A stretch of DNA of 64,000 nucleotides from Leucaena leucocephala (GCA_037074615.1 CM073549.1:4407001-4471000), one strand, 5' to 3'. Positions 22,501 to 33,754 are shown, counted from the stretch's first letter. Made by a program: numbers and translations. The notes: generated by a model from the sequence alone, not told the origin.

Positions 22501-22840
22501 TAGAAACAGGTGATAAATCAGATTGCCCCATTTCTCTCTTCTTCTCAAATACAGGAACTAAAAGTGGTACGGGTATCCTATAATATAATGTGCAAAGAGT
22601 GCCTTCCTGCAGAAGGAATTATGGAAGAAATAAAAGAAGGTGCAAGCTAAGTAATTATTATATGACAGGTTTTGTAAGTTTAAGTCATACCTAAACAAGG
22701 TAGCTAGAGGAAATAAAAAAAAGTATTCAACCTGGTTAATTCTCCGTTTCTTATTTTGCTGTTACCCTCTTAGGAAGATCGCCATGCCGGCGGCTGAAAA
22801 GTCCTCCCTGGCCGACGTAGAAAGTCCTGCCTACCGTACA
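19553..22840. other. intergenic, no gene supported
   Basis: Mostly AT-rich. ORFs at 19583-19819 and 20212-20400 lack any recognisable domain. A short direct repeat 'taccgccaaaattttgctaagta' type occurs twice near 21215-21265. The segment 22330-22620 is somewhat richer in G+C and could be part of the L9 primary transcript (minus strand). Confidence 0.5.
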
Positions 22841-22958
22841 TGGTGTTCACTGCGTGTTGATAGCATCATTCCTTTGAAACAAACAGAAAAAACATTTTTG
22901 GCTAAATCCAAGATTGCACTCAGAGCGAGGCTTCACTGAAACAAACAATAATATGAAT

Positions 22959-23076
22959 GGTGGTGTGAGAGAATTGCAGGGCAATTCTCCTTTGGCAGAA
23001 AACAATGAGCACAGTAAGTGAGATAGCACTGCTAATTCTGCCAAAAGGAGATTTGCACTGTTATTCTTCTCCACCT
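22959..23076 (-). ncRNA. MIR399: MIR399 precursor L9 (minus strand)
   Basis: Read on the minus strand, the 3' arm (plus coordinates 22977-22997) is canonical: TGCCAAAGGAGAATTGCCC then TG. The 5' arm (23039-23060) is CAGTGCAAATCTCCTTTTGG plus CA. Minus orientation is preferred because the plus-strand 3' arm would give a 22-nt form with an extra A and a mismatched tail, and because the P1BS and TATA elements lie on the minus-strand upstream side. The AATTGCCCTG ending is shared with L10, so L9 and L10 form a separate subgroup. Confidence 0.85.
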
Positions 23077-23132
23077 TGGGAGCTCTGTGAATTGCTTCAG
23101 TTTCTTCTCTGATCATCCTAGGGTTGCGAATC

Positions 23133-23214
23133 ATATATATATATATAAAAAAAACTGCATTATTCGCATATTGGAAATGGATATTCCGTATGTAAGCATG
23201 TAAACGGCATATGC
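23133..23214 (-). promoter_or_regulatory. two P1BS and TATA box of MIR399 L9
   Basis: GGATATTC (23179-23186) and GCATATGC (23207-23214) both fit the palindrome GNATATNC. A TATATATA run at 23133-23147 lies between them and the hairpin, 57 bp before the stem base. This supports minus-strand transcription driven by PHR1-like factors. Confidence 0.65.
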
Positions 23215-24050
23215 TACGGATCATTCCTTTGGAATTTCTTCGCGTCTCTGCTTCTTTTTGCTTTCTTGGTCCCCTTTACGTTTTTTCCAGTCAGCTGCGT
23301 ATGTCTAAAGAAAGCCCTTGGAAATTGCACCTCTTGCTGTTGCAGGCCTACTAATAAACGCACACCACATTTACTTATTATGGGTTTATGCTCCTATTTA
23401 TCACTCTTATTAGTTTCTGAATAATTGTAATCTTGGTATTTTTCATAAACAATTTGTTAAATTACCTACACTAGTCCCTCTCTTGTTTTCCACATTGATT
23501 GAGATATTATTAATTAATGTAAAATATTACTCTATTCGAGTATAAGATCGTTTTATCTTAATGTAAAAGGTTAAATTCAATTAACAACTTTAAGTTTCTT
23601 CCCAAAAGCAACGAGTTCCATTCAAAACTACCATTCTTAAAAAAACGGGTAGGATATATATTTTTTAAAGCACTATTTAGATAATTTAATTTACAAGGGT
23701 GGTTTTAGGAACATATCATAAATGCGGCATCATGATTATTTGAAATGAATCCTATATTCAGGACCTACTAAAAATGGCATAGTATTAAAGGCGTAAGGGA
23801 GTACTCCACATGGAAATATTACTCTCATTTAAAGTAATAGTTTAGAAAGAGAATGACGTATAATTATAAACCATCATTTTCTAACAACGCTATCCCTAAT
23901 TCGCACCTCTCTAGCTTTGAGACAAAACCACCAATAGCTAAGAAACCAAAAGGAGGTGCAGTTATTGCATCGTGTAAAAGACCCTGCAGTGGTGAGCAAG
24001 GCTGCTGAGAGCAAAAACATTATGCAATGTGTATGTGAAAAGTGTTTATT

Positions 24051-24330
24051 AAATGGTTAATATTGGTTGACCTAACGGCCATGATACTTTACATTATTTT
24101 AGAACTTTCATATGTATTTTTGTATCATCTTCTTAACTGGTGTATATATTTACCAAATGGTCAACATTTAATTTAACGGCCATAACATTTTATACTATTT
24201 TAAAATTTTCATATATAATTTTGCACCATCTTCTTGATTCCCATATATTTGCTACATGGTCAAAATTAGTTGACTTGACAGCCACCATGGCATTTTTATG
24301 CCATTTTAAAACTTTTATATATACTTTTAC
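24051..24330. repeat. three-copy tandem repeat, about 100-bp unit
   Basis: Units start at about 24051, 24154 and 24254 with 'a.atggt.aa.att', then 'cggccat.a.a.ttta' and 'catcttcttgattccc'-type words. The third copy is shorter. The ORF at 24140-24349 is a product of this repeat. Confidence 0.6.
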
Positions 24331-25162
24331 ACTAAAAAAAACTTTATAGTCTTAAGTACGCGTGAGAAAATATTTTAGGAGTAGATTTATAACTTAACCC
24401 CTATTTCTTATAAAAAAAGTTTGGACGAGAAGAAATGCCAAATCCTCGTCATTTATTTAAGGAGTTTGTGTTCTTTGCTAAGGGTGAGAGGGAGGAAAAG
24501 AAGCTAAAGTGAAATTCCTTCTCATCCTTAAAGTGAAAAACCACCCACTCCCTCCAACTCCTCTTTTTAAATAGAAATTAACTTTCTTATTTTTAAATTG
24601 AATTCAAAAATATATTCCCTCCTTTTCTTTCCAACAATGATCAAACATTAACTCAATTGGACCTTTCTTACATATTCAGCAGCCCATCAATGGGTGAACC
24701 ATAAATTCAACATAAAAATTTATTATTTTTTCCCTTGCATACTCTACAGTCTACACATATTCAACTCCACCACCCATACCACCCAAATTAATCACAAGTG
24801 GCAAAATTATTGTTCAAACATGATAATAACTATTAATATATTTAGCAGTTTTGTGCATAGAATCCTCCTTCATTTTCAGTGTCGTAAACAAACAGGGCGT
24901 CGTAATCCAGCCAATTCAAAACTTGAAGCGACCACCCCAAAAAAAAAAAAAATCATAAAGGTTCCATTTTGTATCCAAAATAGTACATCGATTCAAAGTG
25001 TAAATTGATAGCGAAATTTATTTCCTTGCAGTAACGTTATCTTGTTAATTTATAGGTTTATGGATTCTTGGTTGACACATGAAATTTCTTTAACTAAAAT
25101 GACACTGAGCATTTTCGAGATCTCCAAATAGTCCAGCAGAGAAACAAAACACAACCGTTTTA

Positions 25163-25215
<53 letters not shown>

Positions 25216-26330
25216 CTGCTGTCTTAAGCTTCATTTGTTGAATTTATATACATTATGGGTTAAGATTATGACTCAAATTTCTAAAATCCATTGTGTTATT
25301 TTTATTAATTATATTGGCTTAAAATCTATCATACCTCCACTATATTTATTATTGAGATTTAAAGAGATATTATTTTTTTAGCCAATTTAATATTTTAGCA
25401 TTTTTAGAAGCTATATACCTAGCCTCTTCATCCTCATAGAGACGAGACCATCCTTGTAAACTCTAATTTTTATGTTGTTATTTCTCGCTGATTGTTCCGA
25501 GCTTTTTTAGTACCTTTCACCGAGGGTTTTCTCGCGTTAAACTCTGTGTGCCATCCTTTACTATTTTCTCTTACTTCTTTGTAATTTTCAATTGTTTAAT
25601 CCTTTTCTCAGATCATCTATAATTCCGCAATTCTGAACAAGTGAATCTGGTATAAGAGTCAAGTTTCATCCCAGATTTCTTTGAAAAAAAAATTGTCCTT
25701 AACTTGTGTTTGAAACCCAAAAATGGGATTAGACGTAGTTGCAATAACAGGAACTTGTGTGTGCTACACTGTTTGAAACCTGTTTTCCAAGAGGGTTGGC
25801 CGTGGGTTTGGCTTTACCAGGGACATAATGTTTGTGGCATCTTCAATACGGGAAAGCTAATGAGCTTGTTCGAGATTATTAGGTTGTTCAAGTGTGAGTA
25901 GACTTGAGTTGATGTAGGAAGTCTAACATTGGATAAAGTAGGGTTTAATAAGTAATATATAATAAAGTAGAATGACTCATAAATTTAACCATTAAGATTC
26001 TAAATTCAGTTGGGTAAACTTCCATTACTCATCACCCATAAAATTCTGTACAAAAATAATATTGTTTCGTGAATTGAAAGAAGAAGAAGTGCTCTTAATT
26101 AAACTGTTTTTAACCTCTGAAGTTCTCTTCATGCCACGCACTCAATATTCGAATCCTTCCATACGTATCCATCCTTCTACAAGTTTAAAGAAAAATCGTC
26201 ATAGCTTCAGAAAATATAAGGAAGGAAACGTTAATTGGATCATAATACCCCAAGAATCTGAAGCATATGTCACTTACAGACATGGTAAAGCCACTGCACA
26301 TGTACAAGAGAGTAAGAATTAATAATCGCA
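24331..26330. other. intergenic with LTR-retrotransposon traces
   Basis: Contains a long (TA)n (25164-25214). 'tggtataagagtcaag' at about 25651 resembles a primer-binding site (TGGTATCAGAGC type) after a possible LTR end. 'tgtaggaagtctaacattggataa' at about 25914 resembles an LTR start. Together they suggest a TRIM-sized relic. ORFs at 24694, 25704 and 26062 show no domain. Confidence 0.35.
25164..25214. repeat. (TA)n microsatellite
   Basis: About 50 bp of pure alternating TA, the longest simple repeat in the window. Confidence 0.85.
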
Positions 26331-26336
26331 AAAGAA

Positions 26337-26460
26337 CTGTCAAAAAATGGCAGGGCAATTCTCCTTTGGCAGATCAGAGTTGAGAGTTAAATGCTTTGAA
26401 GCATTATGTGTTAAGTGTTGTCTCCTGCCAAAGGAGAATTGCCCTGTCATCCCTTAACAG
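26337..26460 (-). ncRNA. MIR399: MIR399 precursor L10, perfectly palindromic stem
   Basis: The arms at 26351-26371 and 26426-26446 are exact reverse complements (CAGGGCAATTCTCCTTTGGC plus A, and its complement). The same mature sequence, TGCCAAAGGAGAATTGCCC then TG, therefore sits at the 3' arm on either strand. The P1BS pair and TATA box lie at higher coordinates, so the minus strand is the likely gene. The stem extends by CTGT...ACAG at the base and the loop is about 54 nt. The absence of the bulges normal for a plant miRNA hairpin is unusual. Confidence 0.87.
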
Positions 26461-26525
26461 CAAAATCTTAGGAACCCAAATCTGTGTTTTGAGTTTGAGT
26501 TCAACGTGATTGAATAATGAAGCTG

Positions 26526-26588
26526 TTTATATAATCAGTTATGCGGACCTCGTCTTTGGATATGCCATCTCCGAATTGAAGCATATAC
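26526..26588 (-). promoter_or_regulatory. two P1BS and TATA box of MIR399 L10
   Basis: GGATATGC (26558-26565) and GCATATAC (26581-26588) match GNATATNC. ATTATATAAA on the minus strand (26526-26535) is the TATA box, 66 bp from the stem base. No exact P1BS was seen within about 250 bp on the other side, which supports minus-strand transcription. Confidence 0.68.
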
Positions 26589-26819
26589 CTGTGAAGCTTC
26601 TTTCTTCTCGATCTTTCTCATGGTCCAACCAAAGATTTTTCAACTGTACCAAAATTCCATCACAGTTCAGATGCCTCTTTGGCTGCAAATGGTCAAAATC
26701 CTGTAATTTTTCTTGTATCTGTTTCATTTGCGTGCGGAAACATCGTTTTTATTCTCGTTTATATCACGCAAGTAAGAAAATTCAAAGCAAGCTCTTTTTC
26801 AAAAAATAGAAATTAGTTA

Positions 26820-28322
26820 AAGTTAGTTATTTATAACAAATTAATTTTCTTAATATATATATATCCCTTTTAATTATTACTCCCATCCATGAAAACTTCA
26901 TTTAATATATGCAATCGCTATTGGGATATTTTGAAAAAAATTATAAATTTAGAAAATAAAGTAAATTGAAGTTTTATATTGAAGGCTAAAATAAACCTCT
27001 CAAATATAGTTCTTACATTTAAGACAAGAGCAACGATGAAGAATTGCCAATAAATTAATGTTAGTCTAATTGATAAGTAACTCACTCATAAGTCATAATA
27101 GTATGAGTTTAAATCTCGTTATTAATATAAGAATTATATTAATAAGTAATATGTAAGTAAGTATTTTTATAAGTTTTTTTTCTTGATTTTGATAAATCCA
27201 TAAGATATAATTAACTCACATAAACTTATTTTTATATATATAAAAAAGGTCTTTATCTTACTGCACAATATGAATTGTGAGTTTTAAGTTTTGTTTGGGA
27301 TTGCGACTCAATACAATATGAATTACAAAGATGAGTTATTTTTAAGTTTTAACTCACATTTTAATTTTGTTAGAGAAATTTCTGAATTAATTATTTCAAA
27401 TCATAAGCTCTAATCAAAGTGAAGATATATGCTTTTCTCAATACTAACAGCTTACGAAGATGCCTTGGCATCCTCTTCTTTACCTTCTTTTTTCTGAAAC
27501 TAATCTGATAAGATAAAATAAATGAAATAAAAGCCACAAGTGTGAACGAAAATAACGCTTTCTAATTCGTAAAATGTGACATAGATAAGGAAAGAGAATG
27601 GGGATGCATGCGAGTAAAATGTCCTAGTACTCTTATTTCAGAAACAGAATAATTAAAAAACAGACATCAGTAATTAAGAACAACAAAAAATACAATATGC
27701 ATTGTATAAACAAAAATAATGTTGTTTTTCATATTATCTGTCATTATTTCTGAAGATGATAATATATAATTAGAACAACTTCAAAATCCAAAGAAAAATG
27801 TCGGGGTGGCTGAATCGGCCGTTTAAACTCCAAGAGAGATCTTTCAAACAAAGCATAGTCCATAAAATCAAATTAATTACAGGTTCTCTAACAAAATTAC
27901 TAAAGATAGATGACAGATGAAACATAATAATATCTCCCTTCTTTTAGTTAACACTTACTTCAATGAATAACTTAATTAATTTACCATCACTAATGATTTT
28001 TTTTTTGGCTTTAGTATGAACGTTGACATGAATAATCACGTCAATATCTTGATGATAAAGACTTCCATTATTAAAAATGTCAAAGTTCTCTTATGCACAC
28101 ACCTTTTATATATATATATATATATATATATTGAGACTTGAGAGTGATTGGTTTGATTAAGATGACACTAGCTGGAATAAATAAAAAACTAAGGGGCCAC
28201 TGAATCCAATAAAATTATCCAATGATATAATTAAATGAAATAAAATGTTAACAATAAACTTATTTTGTCCTTTTTTTTTGAACGGGAATATTTTGTCTTT
28301 GTATCTATGTTCAATCTTCACA
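26820..28322. other. intergenic, no gene supported
   Basis: AT-rich. A minus-strand stretch near 27450-27510 reads KKEGKEEDAKASS then stop after an acceptor-like TTATCAG and could be a stray last exon, but it is too short to call. A (TA)n lies at 28108-28131. Confidence 0.5.
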
Positions 28323-28325
28323 CAA

Positions 28326-31300
28326 CACTACAAGAAAATGAAGCTTTGGCGACGACTTTTCAGCGGCGACAAAAAAAGTTGCCGCTGAAAGTAGATTTTC
28401 AGTGGCGACTTATGAAGTCGCCGCTGAAAGTCCTGAGTTTCAGCGGCGACAAAAAAGTCGCCGCTGAAAGTAAGACTTTCAGCGGCGACTTTATTTGTCG
28501 CCGCTGAAAGAAAATCTTTTTGCGGCGACATTTTTTTGTCGCCGCAGAAGCTAGTAAAAGTTGCCGCTAAAAGTATTTATACAATTTTTCCCTCTTACAA
28601 GGGTTTTAAGTAACTATCTAGTATATATAACTGAATTATTGAATAATATTATTTTTAAATAATAAATAAAAGAATTTCACATGTTATTATAATAAAAAGA
28701 GATTATACAGATAATAATGTGATGTCTGTAAAAGAAGGAGATAAAGTAGGGATATGTGCATGATAGAGATATTATAAATGCATGTCAATAAGCATGAGAG
28801 TTAGTATGTATGTGTTAGAGACAATGTGGGAAAGAGATAGAGAGAGGGAGATGTGTGTGTGAGAGAGATAAAGATAAAGAATGAATATAAAATATATCCT
28901 TACATACATTCTTAATTATTGTTGTATATACCCTCTGTTATGTAACATCCCAACTTTAAAAAAATGATTTATATGGTATTATTGAGTTTAAGAGTTTTTT
29001 ATGAAATTAAAAAAATCTCAAAAGTTAATTTTTAGAGAAAGAATAAAGGAATGAATAATTATTAAAAATATTTTGGGGTTAAAAAAATTAAGAAAAAAAT
29101 CATAACATGAGTATTTTTGGGGCTTAGAAAATTATGAAAAAGTTTATTCTCCAAAAGAGACCCAAATGATTTAATAGTTATTTTTCAAATATTAAAGGCC
29201 TATTTTTTTAGAAAAATCAAGAAAAATAGTTAGAAGTTATTATTTACCCAGGAAATTTTATAACAATTCCCCAATGAGTTGAAGAAGCTATTAGAGAAAA
29301 AATATTATTATTTTATTAAGATGATTATTTTTTGAAAAATATTTGTTAAAATAAAACTTTCAGCGGCGATTTTATTTGTCGCCGCTGAAAGTCCTTAGGC
29401 CATTTTCCCAGCCGGCCCAAAAGCTTAAAAGTAAAACTTTTAGTGGCGACTTTTTTTGTCGCCGCTAAAAATCTTATAGGATATTCATTTTCTCAGCTTT
29501 CCAAAAACACAAAAATCTATAAAAAATCCAACTTTCAGCGGCGACTTTGTTTGTCGTCGCTGAAAGTCTTTAGGCTTTCTATTTTCTATTTTCTGAGCCC
29601 GCCCAAAAGCGCAAAAATCAGTGAAAATAAAACTTTCAGCGGACCTTCCATTTTCCCAGCCCGCCCAAAACCACAAACACTACTTCCCCTTCCACCCTCA
29701 AATCAGCATGAGCGACAGCGAGAGTCTGCAGTCGAAGAGTGTACGCAACAGTGAGGCTCGCCGGTGACCGTGTCGTGGTTGTCCGCCTTTGTTCATCCGC
29801 CATCGTTCTTCTCTACAAAGATCTCAGTTGCTGCTGAGATTCCGTTGGCTACCGTCAGCTGAGTTGCCATCGTCGTCGGAGGAGGAGAGGAAGCTTTGCA
29901 GCGCCATCTACCACCTGAGGTGAGTCCTCTAAAGCCTCTTCCATTGTTAATTTCTCTGATCTGGAAGTTTTCTTGGATTATGGCTCTTCAATTTTGGGGC
30001 AAATACAAATTTTTTGTTCTTGAATTTTTTATATTCTCTGTTATTGTCATGTCCGAAAAACACACAAGACACATACAGCAGGCGCTATGCCAAGGCTGAA
30101 CAAACTGCAAAAACTATTCACCATGTTATAATCTTCAAAATCAGTGCCAGTGTCTCCAAATTGTTCTGCCATATCCTTAAAAGAATAAGAAAATAGTCCT
30201 TCAGATGTCTCCAAATTGTTCTGCCATATCCTTATAAGAATACGAAAATAGTCCTTCAAATGTCCGACAGTATACCAAATGGTTTGCATGAGTTCAAGTT
30301 GGATTTGGTTTCTTTTCATTTGTGTTCGAATTTGAATATTTTTTCTTCGATCTTGATTGCTTCTTTAATTGTGTCTGTTGCCTATTTTTTTTGTTTAGAT
30401 CTTAATCTTTACCCTTTTAATCCCATGTTATACCAAACATAATTTTAAAACTTTTTCTTATTCTCAATCTCAATCTTAATTCCAATTTCATTCTCATTCC
30501 TTTGAAATTCAGACCACATATCTAATAGACCTGCTGGGTAAGTTGAAGCACATCTAAGGGAGGGGCTTTCTGTTTGTCTCATGGTGAAAGAGAATAACGG
30601 AAAGAGAATTTTCTATTTACTCAATTGATGCTTATTGGTTGATTTTACCCCTGGCTTTGAATCAATGCTGATGGAAACAGTGACTGATTTGGGTAACATA
30701 ATGCAAATTGGTCGGGTTTTTTTTTTGTGCTTATGCAAATTTGGGTAACTTTTTTTTGGCTTGGTTTTCAAGGTATTTCAGAGTATCCCACTATTACTAT
30801 GAAATTGTAGGATTTTTTTTGTCAAGAGTGATATTTGTCTAGCTCAAAAGTGATATTTGTCTGCTGCTTTGACTTTGAAAGTGTTACTCTTCAAGTTATG
30901 GGGACATATTGAAGAAGAAACAGGTTCATGTATGATTTTGACAGGGAAACAAAAAAGCTTGAACTGATTGCATATGATTATTGTTGTTGTTGTTCTGATT
31001 CTTTTTTGGTTTTTTGATTGCAGACGTGTTCGCTACTACTGTGAGTGTCCACTAAGGTATGCCATTCTGCATTTCAAGTTTAATGATTGCATATGCTTAA
31101 TGAACTGATTGCATATGCTTGAACTGATTGCATATGCTTAATGATGTTCCATTTCAAGTTTCCATTTTTTGTGTACAATTTTGGGTGTGATAATTGTTCG
31201 TGAATCTGATTTTGCAGTGAGATGCAAGGATGCAACTCTTAGAGATTCTTGTATGAAGAAATTCTCCTTGTTCTTTTCTGTCCCCAACTTTCCTTTATAT

Positions 31301-32650
31301 TTTCAACTCTTATTTTGTATTATGGTTTATAAGGGGAAACTATATACAACTCATCATATCTATAGCTTGATTACAACTTTGGCAAGAAACTTTCAAATAA
31401 AACACATTACCCTCTAAACTATCAGTGCAAGAGAAAACATTATTGTGTCAGAGCCATGTGATTGTAACAGGAAACATGTAAAAAGGATTCGCACTTTGGT
31501 ATCTTGTTTGTCATAGTCATTGTTGCTATTGTCCATAATAAAAATACAATTCAGCCAAAATTCCTAAGCTTCCCTTCTTCTATTGAGCGTATTGTTCCTA
31601 TTGTCTATGTTCTTCCTTGACATAACAAAGATTTGCCTACGACATTGTTCATATATTTTGATGGAGAGCCAAAAGGTGTCACGAGAAGGTATTTTGGCAG
31701 CCACTGTTTGTCCCGGTGCTCTTGCACCATTGCTTTTCTAGTTAGTTTTCATGATCTCTTTCTCAAACTTTGTAATTTCTGTAGTTTATTTATATTATCA
31801 TATGATTGAATCATAAGTAAATAGAATGGATAACTAGATCTTTGATTGACATTTCTTCAGTTATACAGTTTTACTGAGATGATTTGCTTAAGGTTGTTCC
31901 TCATTCATTTACTCTGACTTCATGTAGGTGGGGAAGACTTTATCGCATAGAAATAGAAGATTAGAGGTGGGGAAGACTTTATTGCATAGAAATGGAAGAT
32001 TAGAGGTTGGGAAGACTTTATCGCATAGAAATGGATTTGATAAAAAATTTCAAGAGGAGAGAGAAAAATGGAGCAAATGGAGTAAAGGATACAAGCTCAA
32101 TTCGCTGCATTGATATAGAGAAGGCAACTACAGGCGTCCACTTCTTCTCCTCTTTGCTAGTATTGGTTCTTCCATAAAATATTTATGTATAAAATAAATA
32201 ATTTTATTTTCTTTTTAAATATGCTTAAGTAATTGAAGTAATTTGATATTTTATATTCATCAATGTTATGAGTTTTTGATTTATTTACTTATATTATTTA
32301 TTATTTTTATTATTAAATTACATGTTTTAATGGGTAAACAATAATATCAGACCGCAGATGGTAGGGTAGGAATGTTTGCTGGTTTAGCTTTCAGCGGCGA
32401 CAATTTGTCGCCGCTGATTCTACTTTCAGCGGCGACATAATTGTCGCCGCTGAATCTACTTTCAGCGGCGACAATTATGTCGCCGCAGATTGTTGACATT
32501 CAGCGGCGACTTTAAATTGTCGCCGCCAATGGTTATAGGCGACAGTCTCATAGGCGGCGACATTTTGTCGCCGCTAAAACCCTTTAGCGGCGACTTTAAG
32601 CCTTTCAGCGGCGACTTTTGTCGCCACCAAAAGTCATTTTTTTTGTAGTG
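28326..32650. mobile_element. non-autonomous CACTA (En/Spm-type) transposon
   Basis: The left end CACTACAAGAAAA and right end TTTTTTTTGTAGTG are the CACTA-type inverted termini. The 3-bp target duplication CAA is exact on both sides (28323-28325 and 32651-32653). Subterminal arrays of the motif GCGGCGAC in inverted pairs fill 28355-28560 and 32390-32635, as expected for transposase-binding repeats. A third array sits inside at 29358-29640. No transposase or TNPA-like frame was seen in 4.3 kb, so it depends on another copy. ORFs at 28265, 28328, 29443, 29485 and 32462 only translate these repeats. Confidence 0.87.
29660..32110 (+). other. exon-like cargo inside the CACTA element
   Basis: GC-rich leader-like DNA at 29660-29920 ends in CCTGAG|GTGAGTCC, a strong donor. 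A 33-bp segment at 31024-31056 is bounded by TTGATTGCAG and GTATGCC. Further acceptor-like sites precede 31216 (TTTTGCAG) and about 31928 (CATGTAG). Two internal tandem duplications occur: about 57 bp at 30148-30262, and three 40-odd-bp units at 31928-32036 ('ggggaagacttta.cgcatagaaat'). The protein frame is not clear. It could be a captured host gene fragment or the remains of the element's own transcription unit. Confidence 0.35.
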
Positions 32651-32653
32651 CAA

Positions 32654-33505
32654 TTTATTTCTTGAAAGCTTTTAGCATTCACATATGAATAGGTTGGGTT
32701 ATTATTAGTAGTTTTAGGGTTTAGGGCTTAACACCCTAAATTTACACTAGTTGTAGAACGGGTGTAAAATGATTTTATTGTACTACTATATCAATAAAAT
32801 TTGCAACAGACATTCAAAATTCTTAAGCAATACTTTTAGAACCAATGTAGAATTAATTATTGTCTAATGGTGGATAAATTGGAAAATTTACAAATATTAT
32901 AGCTTTTGAAATTCGGCGCTGATTATCTCTATATAATTATTAACCTACTAAACCTAAGCTCAAATATATATTATTTTTTATATAATTTTTTACATTTTAT
33001 GCACTAACTCAAGGTCTTGCATTTCGCCACTACAGTTGCTATAAACCACGATAAGTAGTGACTCAAATTCATTTGTAAAAAGGAGAAAAATTATACTCAG
33101 ATTCCATGTAAAATAATTTATTATCTAAAGGTCTCACGAGATATATAAACTATAATTAAGTCGTAAAGGATATGTGGGTGCGTCTTACATTGGAGAGTTT
33201 TATTTAATTTATAAATTTAGGAGACTCTTATTTCTAATATACTAATTTTTGATATGGAACAGTCAAGGAAATTGGCATCATAGCATTTTCATAACTCAGT
33301 ATCTAAATTTTATTTATTTTTTCCATACAAAAAACGACTATGTTATGATTAACAAGAAGACACATAGATATGTAGGAAAAGATAAGTAAATTGAACGAAA
33401 TGTGGGGAGAAATATCAAATGTATCCCAGTAACAGACGTGAGAGTAAAGGAGAGGACGCATGGACCACTATATATCTTTATATAGTGAAATGCGAAACAC
33501 AGGAA
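32654..33505. other. intergenic upstream of MIR399 L11
   Basis: No gene recognised. The region from about 33400 is richer in G+C and probably belongs to the L11 promoter. Confidence 0.5.
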
Positions 33506-33509
33506 TATA

Positions 33510-33603
33510 GGATATGCTTGGGCATATTATCTCTGGCTTTTGCTCATTCATGGCTGAGATATTTATTATCATCCCCTACACACAAACACACATATATAAA
33601 TAG
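33510..33603 (+). promoter_or_regulatory. P1BS and TATA box of MIR399 L11
   Basis: GGATATGC (33510-33517) fits GNATATNC. TATATAAATAG (33593-33603) is the TATA box, 58 bp before the stem. The P1BS is about 75 bp from the TATA box, further than in L2-L7. Confidence 0.65.
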
Positions 33604-33660
33604 ACATGGAGGACTCAGAAACTGTTCATACAAAGACCATAAACTCACGAGCTCATCACG

Positions 33661-33754
33661 TGAGGTTGCATTACAGGGCAATACTCCTTTAGCAGTTGGC
33701 CATCACGAAACTATAGCAGCCCACTGCCAAAGGAGATTTTCGCTGCAATTCACC
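33661..33754 (+). ncRNA. MIR399: MIR399 precursor L11, altered 3' half
   Basis: The 3' arm at 33725-33745 begins canonically (TGCCAAAGGAGATTT) but ends TCGCTG in place of GCCCTG/GCCCAG. The 5' arm at 33676-33696 (GGGCAATACTCCTTTAGCAG plus T) still has the ancestral GGGCAA, so pairing is weakened in that half. The seed and cleavage region are intact. The loop is only about 28 nt. It could be a diverged functional copy or an early pseudogene. The ORF over it (33419-33814) is not a protein gene. Confidence 0.7.

Noticed and set aside
22979..23060. L9 as a plus-strand MIR399
   Set aside because: Would need a 22-nt mature form with an extra A and a mismatched end; the P1BS and TATA elements are on the other side.
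25240..26040. Complete TRIM or solo LTR retrotransposon
   Set aside because: PBS-like and LTR-start-like words are present, but the two putative LTRs do not align convincingly and no target duplication was found; kept only as a trace.
27450..27510. Minus-strand KKEGKEEDAKASS-stop as a last exon
   Set aside because: Too short, with no upstream exon found.
28265..28531. Overlapping ORFs on both strands with FSGD/FQRR repeats
   Set aside because: They are translations of the GCGGCGAC inverted repeats of the CACTA end.
28355..32635. CRISPR-like regularly spaced repeats
   Set aside because: Motifs are inverted pairs at irregular spacing within a transposon with CACTA ends in a plant genome.
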